NCBI RefSeq assembly: GCF_900177615.1
Contig: NZ_FXAP01000006.1
Span: 62,001 to 126,000 of the forward strand
Length of the DNA stretch: 64,000 bases
Direction of reading: 5' to 3'
Origin: Plantibacter flavus
Lineage (GTDB): Bacteria; Actinomycetota; Actinomycetes; Actinomycetales; Microbacteriaceae
The notes under the pieces were generated by a model. It saw nothing but the letters and a program-made list of their open reading frames with translations, was not told the origin of the DNA and did no database searches. Made by a program: the position numbers and the translations under genes. Shown piece after piece: positions 32,070-40,323 of the stretch; position 1 is the first letter of the stretch; each line of letters opens with the position of its first letter.

Positions 32070-32582
32070 ATGAGCACACCGGACGGATCGAAGCAGCAGC
32101 CCCCTGCGCCGCAGCAGGCGCACTCGCAGCAGCCGGTTCCGCCGCAGTCGTACCCGCAACAGCAGCTCCAGTCGCCGCAGTACGGGGTGCAGCCGTACGC
32201 CCAGCAGGCGCCCTACCCGCAGCAGCAGCCCTACCCGCAGCAGTACGCCCTGCAGCCGTACGCGCAGCCGTATGCGCCCGTGTACCCCGCGCCGTACCCG
32301 TACCCGGCGTCGCCGCCGAAGGGGCTCAGCATCTCCAGCATGGTCATCGGCCTGGTGTCGCTGTTCTTCGGGTTCACCTTCGTGCTCCCGGTCGTCGGAT
32401 TCGTCCTCGGCCTCATGGGGCTCCGCCGCGAGCCCGCCGGTCGCGCGATGGCCATCACGGGCGTCGTGCTCAACGGGTTGTTCCTGCTCGTCTGGGCGGC
32501 ACTCGTGTTGCTCTGGGTGTTCGTCATCGGCGGGCTGCTCGCCGGCGTCGGCGGTGCGGCATCCACGGGCATCGAAGCCTAG
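32070..32582 (+). CDS. DUF4190-type membrane protein with Pro/Gln-rich N-terminus
   Basis: 170 aa. The first ~85 residues are a low-complexity Pro/Gln/Tyr-rich tail (PYPQQQPYPQQYALQPYAQP). Then two TM helices (~95-120 and ~130-155) flank a short loop LMGLRREPAGRAMAITGVVL, the typical DUF4190 pattern of tail-anchored actinobacterial proteins. Function unknown; the tail may mediate protein interactions. Leaderless start. Confidence 0.8.
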   Translation: MSTPDGSKQQPPAPQQAHSQQPVPPQSYPQQQLQSPQYGVQPYAQQAPYPQQQPYPQQYALQPYAQPYAPVYPAPYPYPASPPKGLSISSMVIGLVSLFFGFTFVLPVVGFVLGLMGLRREPAGRAMAITGVVLNGLFLLVWAALVLLWVFVIGGLLAGVGGAASTGIEA

Positions 32583-32608
32583 CCCCTGGTCAGCCGCCGA
32601 GCCGCCGG

Positions 32609-33499
32609 TCAGCCGGCCGGGACGACCGTGCTGACCATGGACAGCACCACGGCACCGTCGACGTCTTCGCGTTCCAGCCAGACCGCGATGCTCGAGAACT
32701 GCCTCAGCGATGCCACGTGGGTGCCGCCGCAGGCGATGACCGCAGGGCCGCCCGGCAGCTCGCAGTGCCAGCTGCGCCGATCGGTGAGCAGCTCGCCCTC
32801 GCGATCGATCCGGACGGCGGCGCCGCTGTCCAACCAGCCGTCGAGCGTGTTCCGGATGCGTGACCCGAGCGCGTCGAGGTCGTCGAGGGCGGCCGGGTCG
32901 AACCCCTTCCGCCGGAGCGACTTGCCGATGCGGTAGCGGTCGGTCGACGCGTTCGGAGCGATGCGCGACGACTCGCAGGCGAGCGCGTCGAAATCCGGGG
33001 CCCCGAGGGCGTCGGGGACGACCTCTTTGCGCCAAGCGTCGGCGAGCGCGGTGTTCAAGGCGAGTGATGCGAGGTGGCACCCGGTATGCCCGGCGGAGAG
33101 CGCGTGTCGGGTGGGCGCCTCCACCTCGATGCGCGCTGTCGCGCCCTCGACGGCACTCCGGGCCGCCTCGGTGGAGACCAGGTGGGCGACGAGGAAGGCC
33201 CACCCCTCGGTGCCCTTCTTCACGGGGATGTCGGCGCCGAGGTACAACTGAGTGCCGTCGCTCGCGGCGACGACGCAATCGATCACGGCGACCTCCTCGG
33301 CGCTCGTACCCGCACCGAAGGTGATGGTCGCCGTGTCGGCGGGCTGGTCGGGCCACGCGGCGTCGACCGGGTGGCACGCCGTCTCGTCGAGTACGACGGC
33401 GAGGTGGTCGCCGGCCGGTTCGACGTGCAGCACCGTGCCCGTCGAGACGAGGGCACCGGAGGGATAGGTGACGCGTGTGTCCGTGACGGGGAGGCTCAT
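32609..33499 (-). CDS. AlaX-like alanyl-tRNA editing protein
   Basis: 296-aa stand-alone relative of the AlaRS editing domain, which hydrolyses mischarged Ser- or Gly-tRNA(Ala). Zinc ligands are visible: RHALSAGHTGCH (HxxxxH type) and ACGGTHVASL (Cys and His), with an N-terminal beta domain. It is longer than the smallest AlaX proteins. Leaderless ATG. The serine link to the nearby serS/tRNA-Ser genes may be coincidental. Substrate specificity is not provable here. Confidence 0.8.
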   Translation of the reverse strand: MSLPVTDTRVTYPSGALVSTGTVLHVEPAGDHLAVVLDETACHPVDAAWPDQPADTATITFGAGTSAEEVAVIDCVVAASDGTQLYLGADIPVKKGTEGWAFLVAHLVSTEAARSAVEGATARIEVEAPTRHALSAGHTGCHLASLALNTALADAWRKEVVPDALGAPDFDALACESSRIAPNASTDRYRIGKSLRRKGFDPAALDDLDALGSRIRNTLDGWLDSGAAVRIDREGELLTDRRSWHCELPGGPAVIACGGTHVASLRQFSSIAVWLEREDVDGAVVLSMVSTVVPAG

Positions 33500-33505
33500 G
33501 TCCCC

Positions 33506-33511
33506 ACGCTA
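33506..33511 (-). promoter_or_regulatory. -10 box for leaderless alaX-like gene
   Basis: TAGCGT on the minus strand, 6 nt before the ATG at 33499. Confidence 0.5.
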
Positions 33512-33625
33512 TCGCGGCCGGCCCGGGCGCCCGTCGGTGGCTGTCAACCCCGGGAGACCGTGGAGGATCACGACGTAGAGTCCGAGGACACGGAGCGCGA
33601 CGCGTTCCGCGGAGAGGAGTGCATC

Positions 33626-34000
33626 ATGACGGATCAGCAGAACCAGCGTTCAGGCGACGACCTCGCGACCGGTGCGGCCGGAGCGGACCAGGAGGCCTGG
33701 GAGGGTGCCGACATCGACACCGCGGAGCTCGTGAGCTCCGACCAGACGACCGCCGGACCGGGCGCCGACGGGTCGAGTCAGACCGTCGACGGCACCGGCT
33801 CGGAGGACGCGGCTCCCGACGAGGAGCAGGCGACCGAGGAGGCCGTCGAGACCCCGGAGCCCTCGACCGAACTCGACGCACCGCTGGCCGAGGGCGAGGG
33901 CGGCGACGCCGACGGTTCGGCCGACCACCAGCCCGACTCCGGGCCGGCCTCCGAGGCCACCGACGACGCCCGCGAGGTCTACGACACCGCACCCGACTGA
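33626..34000 (+). CDS. Acidic disordered hypothetical protein
   Basis: 124 aa, dominated by Asp, Glu, Ala, Gly, Ser and Thr, with almost no hydrophobic core; predicted to be unstructured. No motif was recognised. GGAGAGGAG precedes the ATG at 33626 and a strong bidirectional terminator follows, which together support a real gene. The frame is open far upstream through the complement of the alaX-like gene; that part is a shadow. Confidence 0.7.
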   Translation: MTDQQNQRSGDDLATGAAGADQEAWEGADIDTAELVSSDQTTAGPGADGSSQTVDGTGSEDAAPDEEQATEEAVETPEPSTELDAPLAEGEGGDADGSADHQPDSGPASEATDDAREVYDTAPD

Positions 34001-34017
34001 GTCGGACACCACACGCC

Positions 34018-34058
34018 CGACGGGCCGTCCTCCGATCCATTCGGACGACGGCCCGTCG
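34018..34058. terminator. Bidirectional terminator
   Basis: Perfect 12-bp arms CGACGGGCCGTC and GACGGCCCGTCG, with an inner TCCGA/TCGGA pairing, between convergent genes ending at 34000 and 34095. Confidence 0.82.
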
Positions 34059-34094
34059 CGCGTTGCGGTCGCCGTGCCCGAGCGAGACGGCGGC

Positions 34095-35123
34095 TCAGAT
34101 CGGTAGGAGCGACCAGACCACGGCGAGGGCGATCAGGCCGGCGACGCCCGCGATCGCCAGTGCATTGAGCAGGCGGTGCTCGACCATGATGGCGACGTAC
34201 TCGCGGAGGAACGCGCTCGGCACGTAATAGGCGGCCGTCGGGGAGCCGATCACCTGCGCGTCGCTCCCGATCGAACGTGCGAGGAGCGCCGCGCGCAGGA
34301 CGTGGTAGTTGTTCGTCACCACGATCGTCGCTCCGTCCCGCCCGGCTGACTGCTGCAGGTCCCGGGAGAGCAACAGGTTCTCGCGCGTGCTCGTGGACGC
34401 GGTCTCCGGGAGCACGTCCGACGGGTCCGCGCCGTTCGCGACGAGGTACTCGGCCATGGCCGTCCCCTCCGGGCGGGGTTCGTCGTCGCCCTGGCCGCCG
34501 GACGGGATCAGGAGCGGTCGCGTCATCCCCGGTGACGTGGCCCGGTAGATGCGGAGTGCCAGGTCCAGGCGACTGCGCAGCAACGGCGGGACCTCGCCGT
34601 GGATGAGGCCGGAACCGAGGACGACGAGGGCGTCGGGCGTCCGGGTGTGGCGGTAGCGGCTGTAGACGAGTGAGTACACGCCGAAGGCCGCGAACGTCGC
34701 CGCCGCGTAGCAGCACGCGAACCCGAGCAGGAGACCCAATGCGACGAGGACGATCGTCAGCCACGAGGGCAGGGACTGCGGGTGCGCTCCGAGGACCAGC
34801 AGCACGGCCAGCACGGGCAGGACGAGGATCGCGACCCCGGCGAACAGCGAGAGCAGGTTGCCCAGGCTGCGTCCTTCGAGCCGGAGCATCGTGATGCCGT
34901 TGCCGATGAGGAGGACCCCGAGCACGCCCACCAGCAGGACCGTGCCGAACGCGGCGAGGAGCACGGTGAACGGCGTCGTGCGGGACGCCTCCGAGAGGAG
35001 TGCCACCAGCCCGCAGGCGATCGCGGAGACCAGGAAGACCCCGTTGCGCAGGCGGCGGGCGTCGCGGCGTCGACTCGCGACGTAGAGCACCGCGAAGACG
35101 GCGGCCGGGAACAACATGATCAT
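34095..35123 (-). CDS. YdcF/SanA-like (DUF218) membrane protein
   Basis: 342 aa. The N-terminal ~155 residues contain four to five TM helices. The following domain is DUF218: ALVVLGSGL, LLIPSGGQGDDEPRPEGTAM, ASTSTRENLLLSRDLQ and VVTNNYHVLRAALLAR. A final TM helix lies at ~320-340. Family members (ElyC/SanA/YdcF) affect envelope biogenesis and vancomycin sensitivity; the biochemical activity is unknown. Monocistronic, downstream of the antiporter on the same strand. Confidence 0.85.
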   Translation of the reverse strand: MIMLFPAAVFAVLYVASRRRDARRLRNGVFLVSAIACGLVALLSEASRTTPFTVLLAAFGTVLLVGVLGVLLIGNGITMLRLEGRSLGNLLSLFAGVAILVLPVLAVLLVLGAHPQSLPSWLTIVLVALGLLLGFACCYAAATFAAFGVYSLVYSRYRHTRTPDALVVLGSGLIHGEVPPLLRSRLDLALRIYRATSPGMTRPLLIPSGGQGDDEPRPEGTAMAEYLVANGADPSDVLPETASTSTRENLLLSRDLQQSAGRDGATIVVTNNYHVLRAALLARSIGSDAQVIGSPTAAYYVPSAFLREYVAIMVEHRLLNALAIAGVAGLIALAVVWSLLPI

Positions 35124-35196
35124 GCGCTCATCCTGCCCGACCGATCGTCCTGCACCGGTCGTTCGGATGGGGCGTGCGGGCAGAGCGTTCGGGGTG

Positions 35197-36777
35197 CTAT
35201 GACCGCGGCGGCTTCGGCGTCATCGCCTTGAGGGTCGCCTCCTCGGCGTCGATCGCCGCCAGGACCGCCGCGACCGCCGGTTCCTGGTAGCGACCCTCGG
35301 CGCGCGCCGAGAGGAGCGCCTCGCGTTCCGCCGCGATCATCTGGCGGCGGAGTCGGGCGAACGCGACCGTGCGGAGTTCGGAGCCGTCACCCGTGTACTG
35401 CTCGAGGGCGTTGGCCACGAAGCTCGCATTGGTCCGCAGACGGTTGAGCACCTGCTCCTCGTCCGCCTCGGTCGTCAGCTCGTCGAGGCGGTCCAGGCCG
35501 GCCGTCTGGACCTCCGCCATGAGCATCAGTTGCTCGACGCGCTCCTGGCTGTGGTTCGGCGGCGGGAGGTGCAGCGCGCGGATGATCCGGGGGAGCGCGA
35601 GCCCCGAGAGGAGCGTGCCGACCACGACGACGAACGCCAGGAACTGCAGGAACTCGCGCGACGGGGTGTCCTCGGGCAGCAGGAACACGGCCGCCAGGGT
35701 CACCACGCCGCGGACGCCGGCTGCGGAGACGGCGATCCCGTTTCCCCACGACCAGCTCCGCTCACGGAGCCGTCTCGGCCCGAGACGGTAGATCGCCGTG
35801 ACCGTCATCTCCCACACGAACCGCGAGACGATGAGCGCCGCGAGGACCCCGATGCTGATGAACACGGTCGGCCAGAGCCCCGGACCGGTCTGGATCGCCC
35901 CCTCGAGGATGCCCGCCAGGTTGAGCCCGATGAACAGGAAGACGGCGTTCTCGAGCAGGAACTGGATGGTGCGCCAGTTGAGCGACTCGGCGATGCGTGC
36001 CTCGGCCGACTGCACGATGGGCGCCCGGTAGCCGAGCAGCAGCCCGGCGGTGACGACCGCGAGGACGCCCGAACCGTGGATCGCCTGCGCCAGGAGGAAC
36101 GCGAGGAACGGGGTGATGAGGGAGAGGCAGGTGTCGAGGACTGGGGCGCGCAGGCGTCGGCGGACCTCGGACAGCACCCAGCCGACCGCGAGACCGACGC
36201 CGACGCCGGCGACGACCTCGATGACGAACTCTCCGGCGATCATGACGGGGTTGACGACGCTCGTGATGGCGAGGATCGAGGCGTTGAGTGCCACGAGTGC
36301 AGTGGCGTCGTTGAGCAGGCTCTCGCCCTCGAGGATCGTCAGCACACGGCGGGGGAGCCCGAGTCGTCCGGCGATCGCGCTCACGGCGACGGCGTCGGTC
36401 GGTGCGATGACCGCTGCGAACGCGAACGCCGCCGCGAGGGTGATCGACGGGATGAGGAGCCAGCTGGCGAACCCGACCGACACGACGGTGAACGCGACCG
36501 CTCCCACCGAGAGCAGGATGATGCCGTCGTTACGGGCACGGATGTCGATGAGGGAGATCCGGATCGCCGACGCGAAGAGCAACGGCGGCAACAGTCCGTA
36601 GAGGATCAGGTCGGGTTCGATCTCGACGGTCGGGACGGCGGGGATGAACGACGCGACGCCGCCGACGAGCACCAGTGCCACCGGGGCGGAGACGCCCGCT
36701 CGGCCGGACAGGCCAGAGACGATGACGGTGACGACGACGAACACGACGATCCACGAGATGAGTGCGACGGGATCCAT
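35197..36777 (-). CDS. CPA1-type Na+/H+ antiporter
   Basis: 526-aa cation/proton exchanger with about twelve TM helices. The ion-binding region AAVIAPTDAVAVSAIAGRLG carries the double-Asp-like APTDAV motif of CPA1 exchangers, followed by ILEGESLLNDATALV. The C-terminal ~100 residues form a charged cytoplasmic regulatory tail (RVEQLMLMAEVQTAGLDRLD onward). Likely role: Na+ extrusion and pH homeostasis. The start ATG at 36777 gives MDPVALISW; the frame continues upstream without support. Confidence 0.9.
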   Translation of the reverse strand: MDPVALISWIVVFVVVTVIVSGLSGRAGVSAPVALVLVGGVASFIPAVPTVEIEPDLILYGLLPPLLFASAIRISLIDIRARNDGIILLSVGAVAFTVVSVGFASWLLIPSITLAAAFAFAAVIAPTDAVAVSAIAGRLGLPRRVLTILEGESLLNDATALVALNASILAITSVVNPVMIAGEFVIEVVAGVGVGLAVGWVLSEVRRRLRAPVLDTCLSLITPFLAFLLAQAIHGSGVLAVVTAGLLLGYRAPIVQSAEARIAESLNWRTIQFLLENAVFLFIGLNLAGILEGAIQTGPGLWPTVFISIGVLAALIVSRFVWEMTVTAIYRLGPRRLRERSWSWGNGIAVSAAGVRGVVTLAAVFLLPEDTPSREFLQFLAFVVVVGTLLSGLALPRIIRALHLPPPNHSQERVEQLMLMAEVQTAGLDRLDELTTEADEEQVLNRLRTNASFVANALEQYTGDGSELRTVAFARLRRQMIAAEREALLSARAEGRYQEPAVAAVLAAIDAEEATLKAMTPKPPRS

Positions 36778-36868
36778 GTGGGGATTCTCCCACCCGGGAG
36801 GCCGTGGTCGTCCATACGATCGTCCGAACTCCGGAGTGGCCGGGATCGGTGCCGGTTGCGGACGCACG

Positions 36869-36901
36869 ACGCCCCCGCACGGTCAAGCCGTGCGGGGGCG
36901 T
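36869..36901. terminator. Terminator-like hairpin
   Basis: Perfect 14-bp arms ACGCCCCCGCACGG and CCGTGCGGGGGCGT with a 5-nt loop, immediately downstream of the 56-aa gene on the minus strand and upstream of the antiporter. It probably ends the small transcript. Confidence 0.8.
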
Positions 36902-36922
36902 CGGTTGGAACGGTGAGGCGGC

Positions 36923-37093
36923 TCAGCCGCGGCGGTTGGCCGCACTGCTGGAGCCGCGCTGCTCCGCACCGGTCTCGCGGGTGCGGAGACCGAAGCGGTA
37001 GGTGAGCTTCTCGGTGGAGTGACCGCGGCCGTGGACGGCGGTGCCCGCGGAACGGCCTGCGGACGCGGGGGTCCGAGTCTGAGTGATGGACAT
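36923..37093 (-). CDS. Small basic hypothetical protein
   Basis: 56 aa, rich in Arg, Ser, Thr and Gly (KLTYRFGLRTRETGAEQRG), no motif recognised. Support for coding: codon third positions are almost all G or C, and a 14-bp terminator hairpin lies 22 bp after the stop. The Shine-Dalgarno site is weak. The frame stays open upstream to 37525, but that part has ordinary intergenic composition. Confidence 0.55.
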   Translation of the reverse strand: MSITQTRTPASAGRSAGTAVHGRGHSTEKLTYRFGLRTRETGAEQRGSSSAANRRG

Positions 37094-37664
37094 GGTGATT
37101 CTCGATTCTGGTGTTGCGGATGATGGATGGGCCGGTTCCAGAGGGGGAATGCGATGACGATCAGTGCTGGTCGCATGGATGGAGCGACGAGACCGTCCGG
37201 AGTGCAGCTGCGCCGAGATTCGGCTGCGCTGGTCGGCTGGGGCCGTCCGGTGGATCGTTGTTCGCCGTTCTGGATGACGGCTGGTGGTGTCGTGTCGGGA
37301 GCATCGGCGTATCCGTGGAGGTGTGGACTCTGCACACGGAAGCCGGTTGCGACATCGGCACTCGAGGAACGAATATACGCGACCAAGCTGAGAACGACCT
37401 GGGAATGACGGGCGTCGGAGCGTGCGCGGGTCGATGCCCGAGGTTGGACCCGAGCATCGACCGGCGGTGTCGCAGAGCTTCGGGCCACCGCACCTAGGGG
37501 AGGGGTGGCCGTATCTCCCGCGCACCCGAAGGGATATCGGGTTCGGGAGGCCGGAGGGTGATCGCGGGGGACGATCGGTTACCGGTGGAGGTGTTGGAAG
37601 AACTCCAACACAATATATATTAACAGCTCAGCGTTGCGTGTTGCTGTGGGATTCCTGGGAGTGC
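37094..37664. other. 571-bp intergenic region, lower GC
   Basis: No convincing gene. Open frames here on both strands lack GC3 bias and recognisable content. The stretch is clearly less GC-rich than its neighbours, with a TATATT box on the minus strand near 37372 (a possible promoter for the 56-aa gene) and ATATATATTAA at 37613-37623 just past the aldolase stop. It could hold a long leader or a small RNA; nothing specific was seen. Confidence 0.4.
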
Positions 37665-38504
37665 TCAGTCCGTCGCGAGGAGGTGCAGGATCCGCGCGGT
37701 CTCGGTCGCCACCGCGCTGCGACCGGCGCGAACGTAGGTGCGGGGGTCGACGAGCTTCGGCTGCTCGTCGAGGACGTCGCGCACCGCCCGGGTGAACAGT
37801 CCGTTGAGGTGCGTCGAGAGGTTGATCTTCGTCATCCCTGATCGCACCGCCGCGCGGAGTTCGTCGTCGGGGAGCCCGGAGGAGCCGTGCAGCACGAGCG
37901 GGACGGGCACCTCGCGGCGGAGCTGCGCGATCAGCGCGTGGTCGACGGCGGCCTCCCGGCTCGTCATCGCGTGCGAGGTGCCGACGGCCACGGCCAGGGC
38001 GTCGACGCCGGTCGCTGCGACGAACGCGACGGCCTCTGCCGGCACCGTGCGCGCGCCCGGAGCGTGGACGCCGTCCTTCCCGCCGACCTCACCGAGCTCC
38101 GCTTCGACGGCCACGCCGCGCGTGTGGCAGAAGTCCACGATCTCCTTCGTCGCGCGGACGTTCTCGTCGTACGGCAGGGTCGAGGCGTCGAACATCACGC
38201 TGTCCACGCCGAGCTCGACGCCCTCGCGCACGAGCTCGGCCGACTCCACGTGGTCGAGGTGGACGAGGACCGGGACCGTCGCTGCGCGGGCGATGGCCAG
38301 CGAGGCGAGTGTGATGGGGGCGAGCGACCCGTGGTACCGCACGCAGTTCTCGCTGATCTGCAGGATGACCGGCAGCCCGGCCTCCTCGGCGCCGGCGACG
38401 ATCGCCTCCGCGTGCTCGAGGAGGACCACGTTGCACGCCGCGATGCCGGCGTTCGAGGCCGAGGCGTTGGCGAGGAGCGTGGTGAAGTCGAGGGCGGTGG
38501 TCAT
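37665..38504 (-). CDS. Class II (tagatose/fructose)-bisphosphate aldolase, KbaY/GatY-like
   Basis: 279-aa zinc aldolase that cleaves a ketohexose bisphosphate to DHAP and glyceraldehyde 3-phosphate. Motifs: VHLDHVESAELVREGVE (catalytic Asp and zinc His), VMFDASTLPYDENV, VEAELGEVGG, LVLHGSSGLPDDELR (zinc His), and KINLSTHL for phosphate binding. The KbaY/GatY subfamily is favoured because its partners are AgaS-like and LacC/FruK-like. Last gene of a four-gene operon, 4-nt overlap upstream. Confidence 0.88.
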   Translation of the reverse strand: MTTALDFTTLLANASASNAGIAACNVVLLEHAEAIVAGAEEAGLPVILQISENCVRYHGSLAPITLASLAIARAATVPVLVHLDHVESAELVREGVELGVDSVMFDASTLPYDENVRATKEIVDFCHTRGVAVEAELGEVGGKDGVHAPGARTVPAEAVAFVAATGVDALAVAVGTSHAMTSREAAVDHALIAQLRREVPVPLVLHGSSGLPDDELRAAVRSGMTKINLSTHLNGLFTRAVRDVLDEQPKLVDPRTYVRAGRSAVATETARILHLLATD

Positions 38505-39448
38505 TCGGTTGCTCCAATGGGGTCGGGTGCGGCGGGTGCGTCGAGGAATCGGTGGAAGGCGGCGAGGTCGATCGCGCCGGCGATCGGTTCGAGCACGGCC
38601 GCAGCACCTGCCGCCGCCGCCGTGCGGAGCGCCTCGGGAAGTGTGGCTCCCGCGCGGAGTGCTGCGACCAGGCCGGCCGTGGCGGCATCACCGGCGCCGG
38701 TCGGGTTGCCGCTGACGCCGGGGACGGCCGGGACCTCGTGGGCACCATCGGCGTCGCCGGCGGTGAGGCCGTCGGCCCCACGGGAGATGACGACCGCGCG
38801 GGCGCCGAGCGCGAGGAGTGCCGCGCGAGCCGATGCGAGGTCGGCGGCGCCCGTCGCCTCGAGGGCCTCGTCGAGGTTGGGTTTGAGGATCGTCGCACCG
38901 GCGCGGGCCGCGGCGAGGAGCGCCGTGCCGCTGACGTCGACGATCACGGGGACGCCGGCGTCGTGCCCGGTTCGGACGAGGGCTTCGACGACGGCGTCGG
39001 GCGTGGCCGGCGGGAGCGAGCCCGAGATGACGAGTGCGCTCGCGTCGTGGAGTGCGCGTCGGAGCTCGGTCGTCAGGGTGGCCCACTCCTCGGGTGTCAC
39101 GACCGGACCGGCTTCGGCGAAGAGGGTCGGATGGTGGATGCCGTCGACGACCGCGACCGTCGAGCGTGTCTCGGCGCGGAGCTCCACGACCCGGGTGGGG
39201 AGGTCGTCGGCCGCGAGGGCGTCCGCGAGCCAGGTGCCGGAGGCGCCACCGAGGGGGAGCACCTGCAGGGTCGGGACGTCGAGTGTCTCGAGGACGCGAG
39301 CGACGTTCACGCCCTTCCCGCCGGCACGCCGCACGACGGACTGGACGCGTTGCGTGACCCCGAGCTGCTGCTCGGCGACCGTGTAGGTGATGTCGACGGC
39401 CGGGTTCGGCGTGACGACCACGACGCGGCGCGCACCAGGGGTGGTCAT
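38501..39448 (-). CDS. PfkB-family 1-phosphofructokinase/tagatose-6-phosphate kinase
   Basis: 315-aa ribokinase-fold sugar-phosphate kinase of the FruK/LacC branch. VTPNPAVDITYTV at the start, GGKGVNVARVLETL for sugar binding, and PTGAGDAATAGLVAAL with the catalytic Asp and anion hole. In this operon it most likely phosphorylates tagatose 6-phosphate to the 1,6-bisphosphate used by the aldolase. FruK activity on fructose 1-phosphate is the alternative, but no PTS genes are nearby. Coupled on both sides by ATGA overlaps. Confidence 0.85.
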   Translation of the reverse strand: MTTPGARRVVVVTPNPAVDITYTVAEQQLGVTQRVQSVVRRAGGKGVNVARVLETLDVPTLQVLPLGGASGTWLADALAADDLPTRVVELRAETRSTVAVVDGIHHPTLFAEAGPVVTPEEWATLTTELRRALHDASALVISGSLPPATPDAVVEALVRTGHDAGVPVIVDVSGTALLAAARAGATILKPNLDEALEATGAADLASARAALLALGARAVVISRGADGLTAGDADGAHEVPAVPGVSGNPTGAGDAATAGLVAALRAGATLPEALRTAAAAGAAAVLEPIAGAIDLAAFHRFLDAPAAPDPIGATE

Positions 39449-40323
39449 CGGGCCGTCACCAGTCGGCGCGCGAGGATCCCCGCACCGACCGTGGCCGCCT
39501 CGTCGCCGTGACGAGCGGGCAGGAGCTGCGGGACGCGGACGACGTCGAGTCGCTCACGGAGTCCGTGCTCGAGTGGCTCGAAGAGGGCGGCTCCGGCGAG
39601 GGCGAGCCCACCGCCGATCACGATGGCGGTGGGTGCGGCGACGACGGTGATGCCGGCGAGGGCCTCGGCGAGTGCATCGACGGCGTCGTTCCAGATGGCG
39701 ATGGCGGCGGTGTCACCGCTGGCGACCGCGTCGGCGACGGTCTTCGCGTCCCGGGCGCCCGCGCGTCGCGCGATGCCGCCCGCTGAGGCGAGTTCCTCGA
39801 CCCGGAGCCCACGATGCGGGCCGTCCTGGATCACGCGCTGGCCGATCTCGCCGGCCCAGCCGCCGCCGGCGAAGGGGACGCCGTCGATGACGAGCGCCGA
39901 GGCCAGACCGGTTCCGACCGGTACGAACGCGATCGTGCCCGTGACGTCGGCTGCAGCGCCCGAGACCGCTTCCGCCAACGCCCCGGCGCGGACGTCCTGC
40001 CCGAAGGCCAGCGGGACGTCGAGCGCGGGACGGAGGAGCTCGGGGAAGGCGAGGTCGCGCCAACCGAGGTTGACCGCGTGGATGCAGACGCCGTGCTCCT
40101 CGTCGACGACGCCGGGCACGACCACCCCGACGGCCGCTGGGGCTGCGACGCGGCTCGCGATGGCGACCAGTCCGAGGACGATGTCGCGAGTCAGAGCACC
40201 CGAGGTGTCGCCCGAGGGCGTCGCCTCGCGCCAGCGCCCGAGGACCGTGCCGTCGGCATCCGTCAGTGCGGCTTTGATCCCGGTCCCGCCGACATCGATG
40301 CCGAGGACCGCCCGCTCGGTCAC
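39445..40323 (-). CDS. ROK-family sugar kinase
   Basis: 292-aa ROK protein without a DNA-binding domain, so a kinase rather than a repressor. The phosphate loop is LGIDVGGTGIKAALTDADG, catalytic Asp lies in FGQDVRAGALAE, and the second nucleotide contact is VIGGGLALAG. The usual ROK zinc motif CXCGXXGC is missing: the corresponding region GPHRGLRVEELASAGG lacks the cysteines. The substrate is probably the amino sugar or sugar imported by the linked ABC system. GTG start overlapping the SIS gene stop. Confidence 0.84.
   Translation of the reverse strand: MTERAVLGIDVGGTGIKAALTDADGTVLGRWREATPSGDTSGALTRDIVLGLVAIASRVAAPAAVGVVVPGVVDEEHGVCIHAVNLGWRDLAFPELLRPALDVPLAFGQDVRAGALAEAVSGAAADVTGTIAFVPVGTGLASALVIDGVPFAGGGWAGEIGQRVIQDGPHRGLRVEELASAGGIARRAGARDAKTVADAVASGDTAAIAIWNDAVDALAEALAGITVVAAPTAIVIGGGLALAGAALFEPLEHGLRERLDVVRVPQLLPARHGDEAATVGAGILARRLVTAR

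Noticed and set aside
37111-37497. 128-codon plus-strand frame in the low-GC gap
   Set aside because: No GC3 bias, no Shine-Dalgarno site, no recognisable domain; overlapping frames on the other strand are equally poor.
39445-40323. ROK protein as a NagC/XylR-type repressor
   Set aside because: It begins directly with the kinase phosphate loop and has no N-terminal helix-turn-helix.
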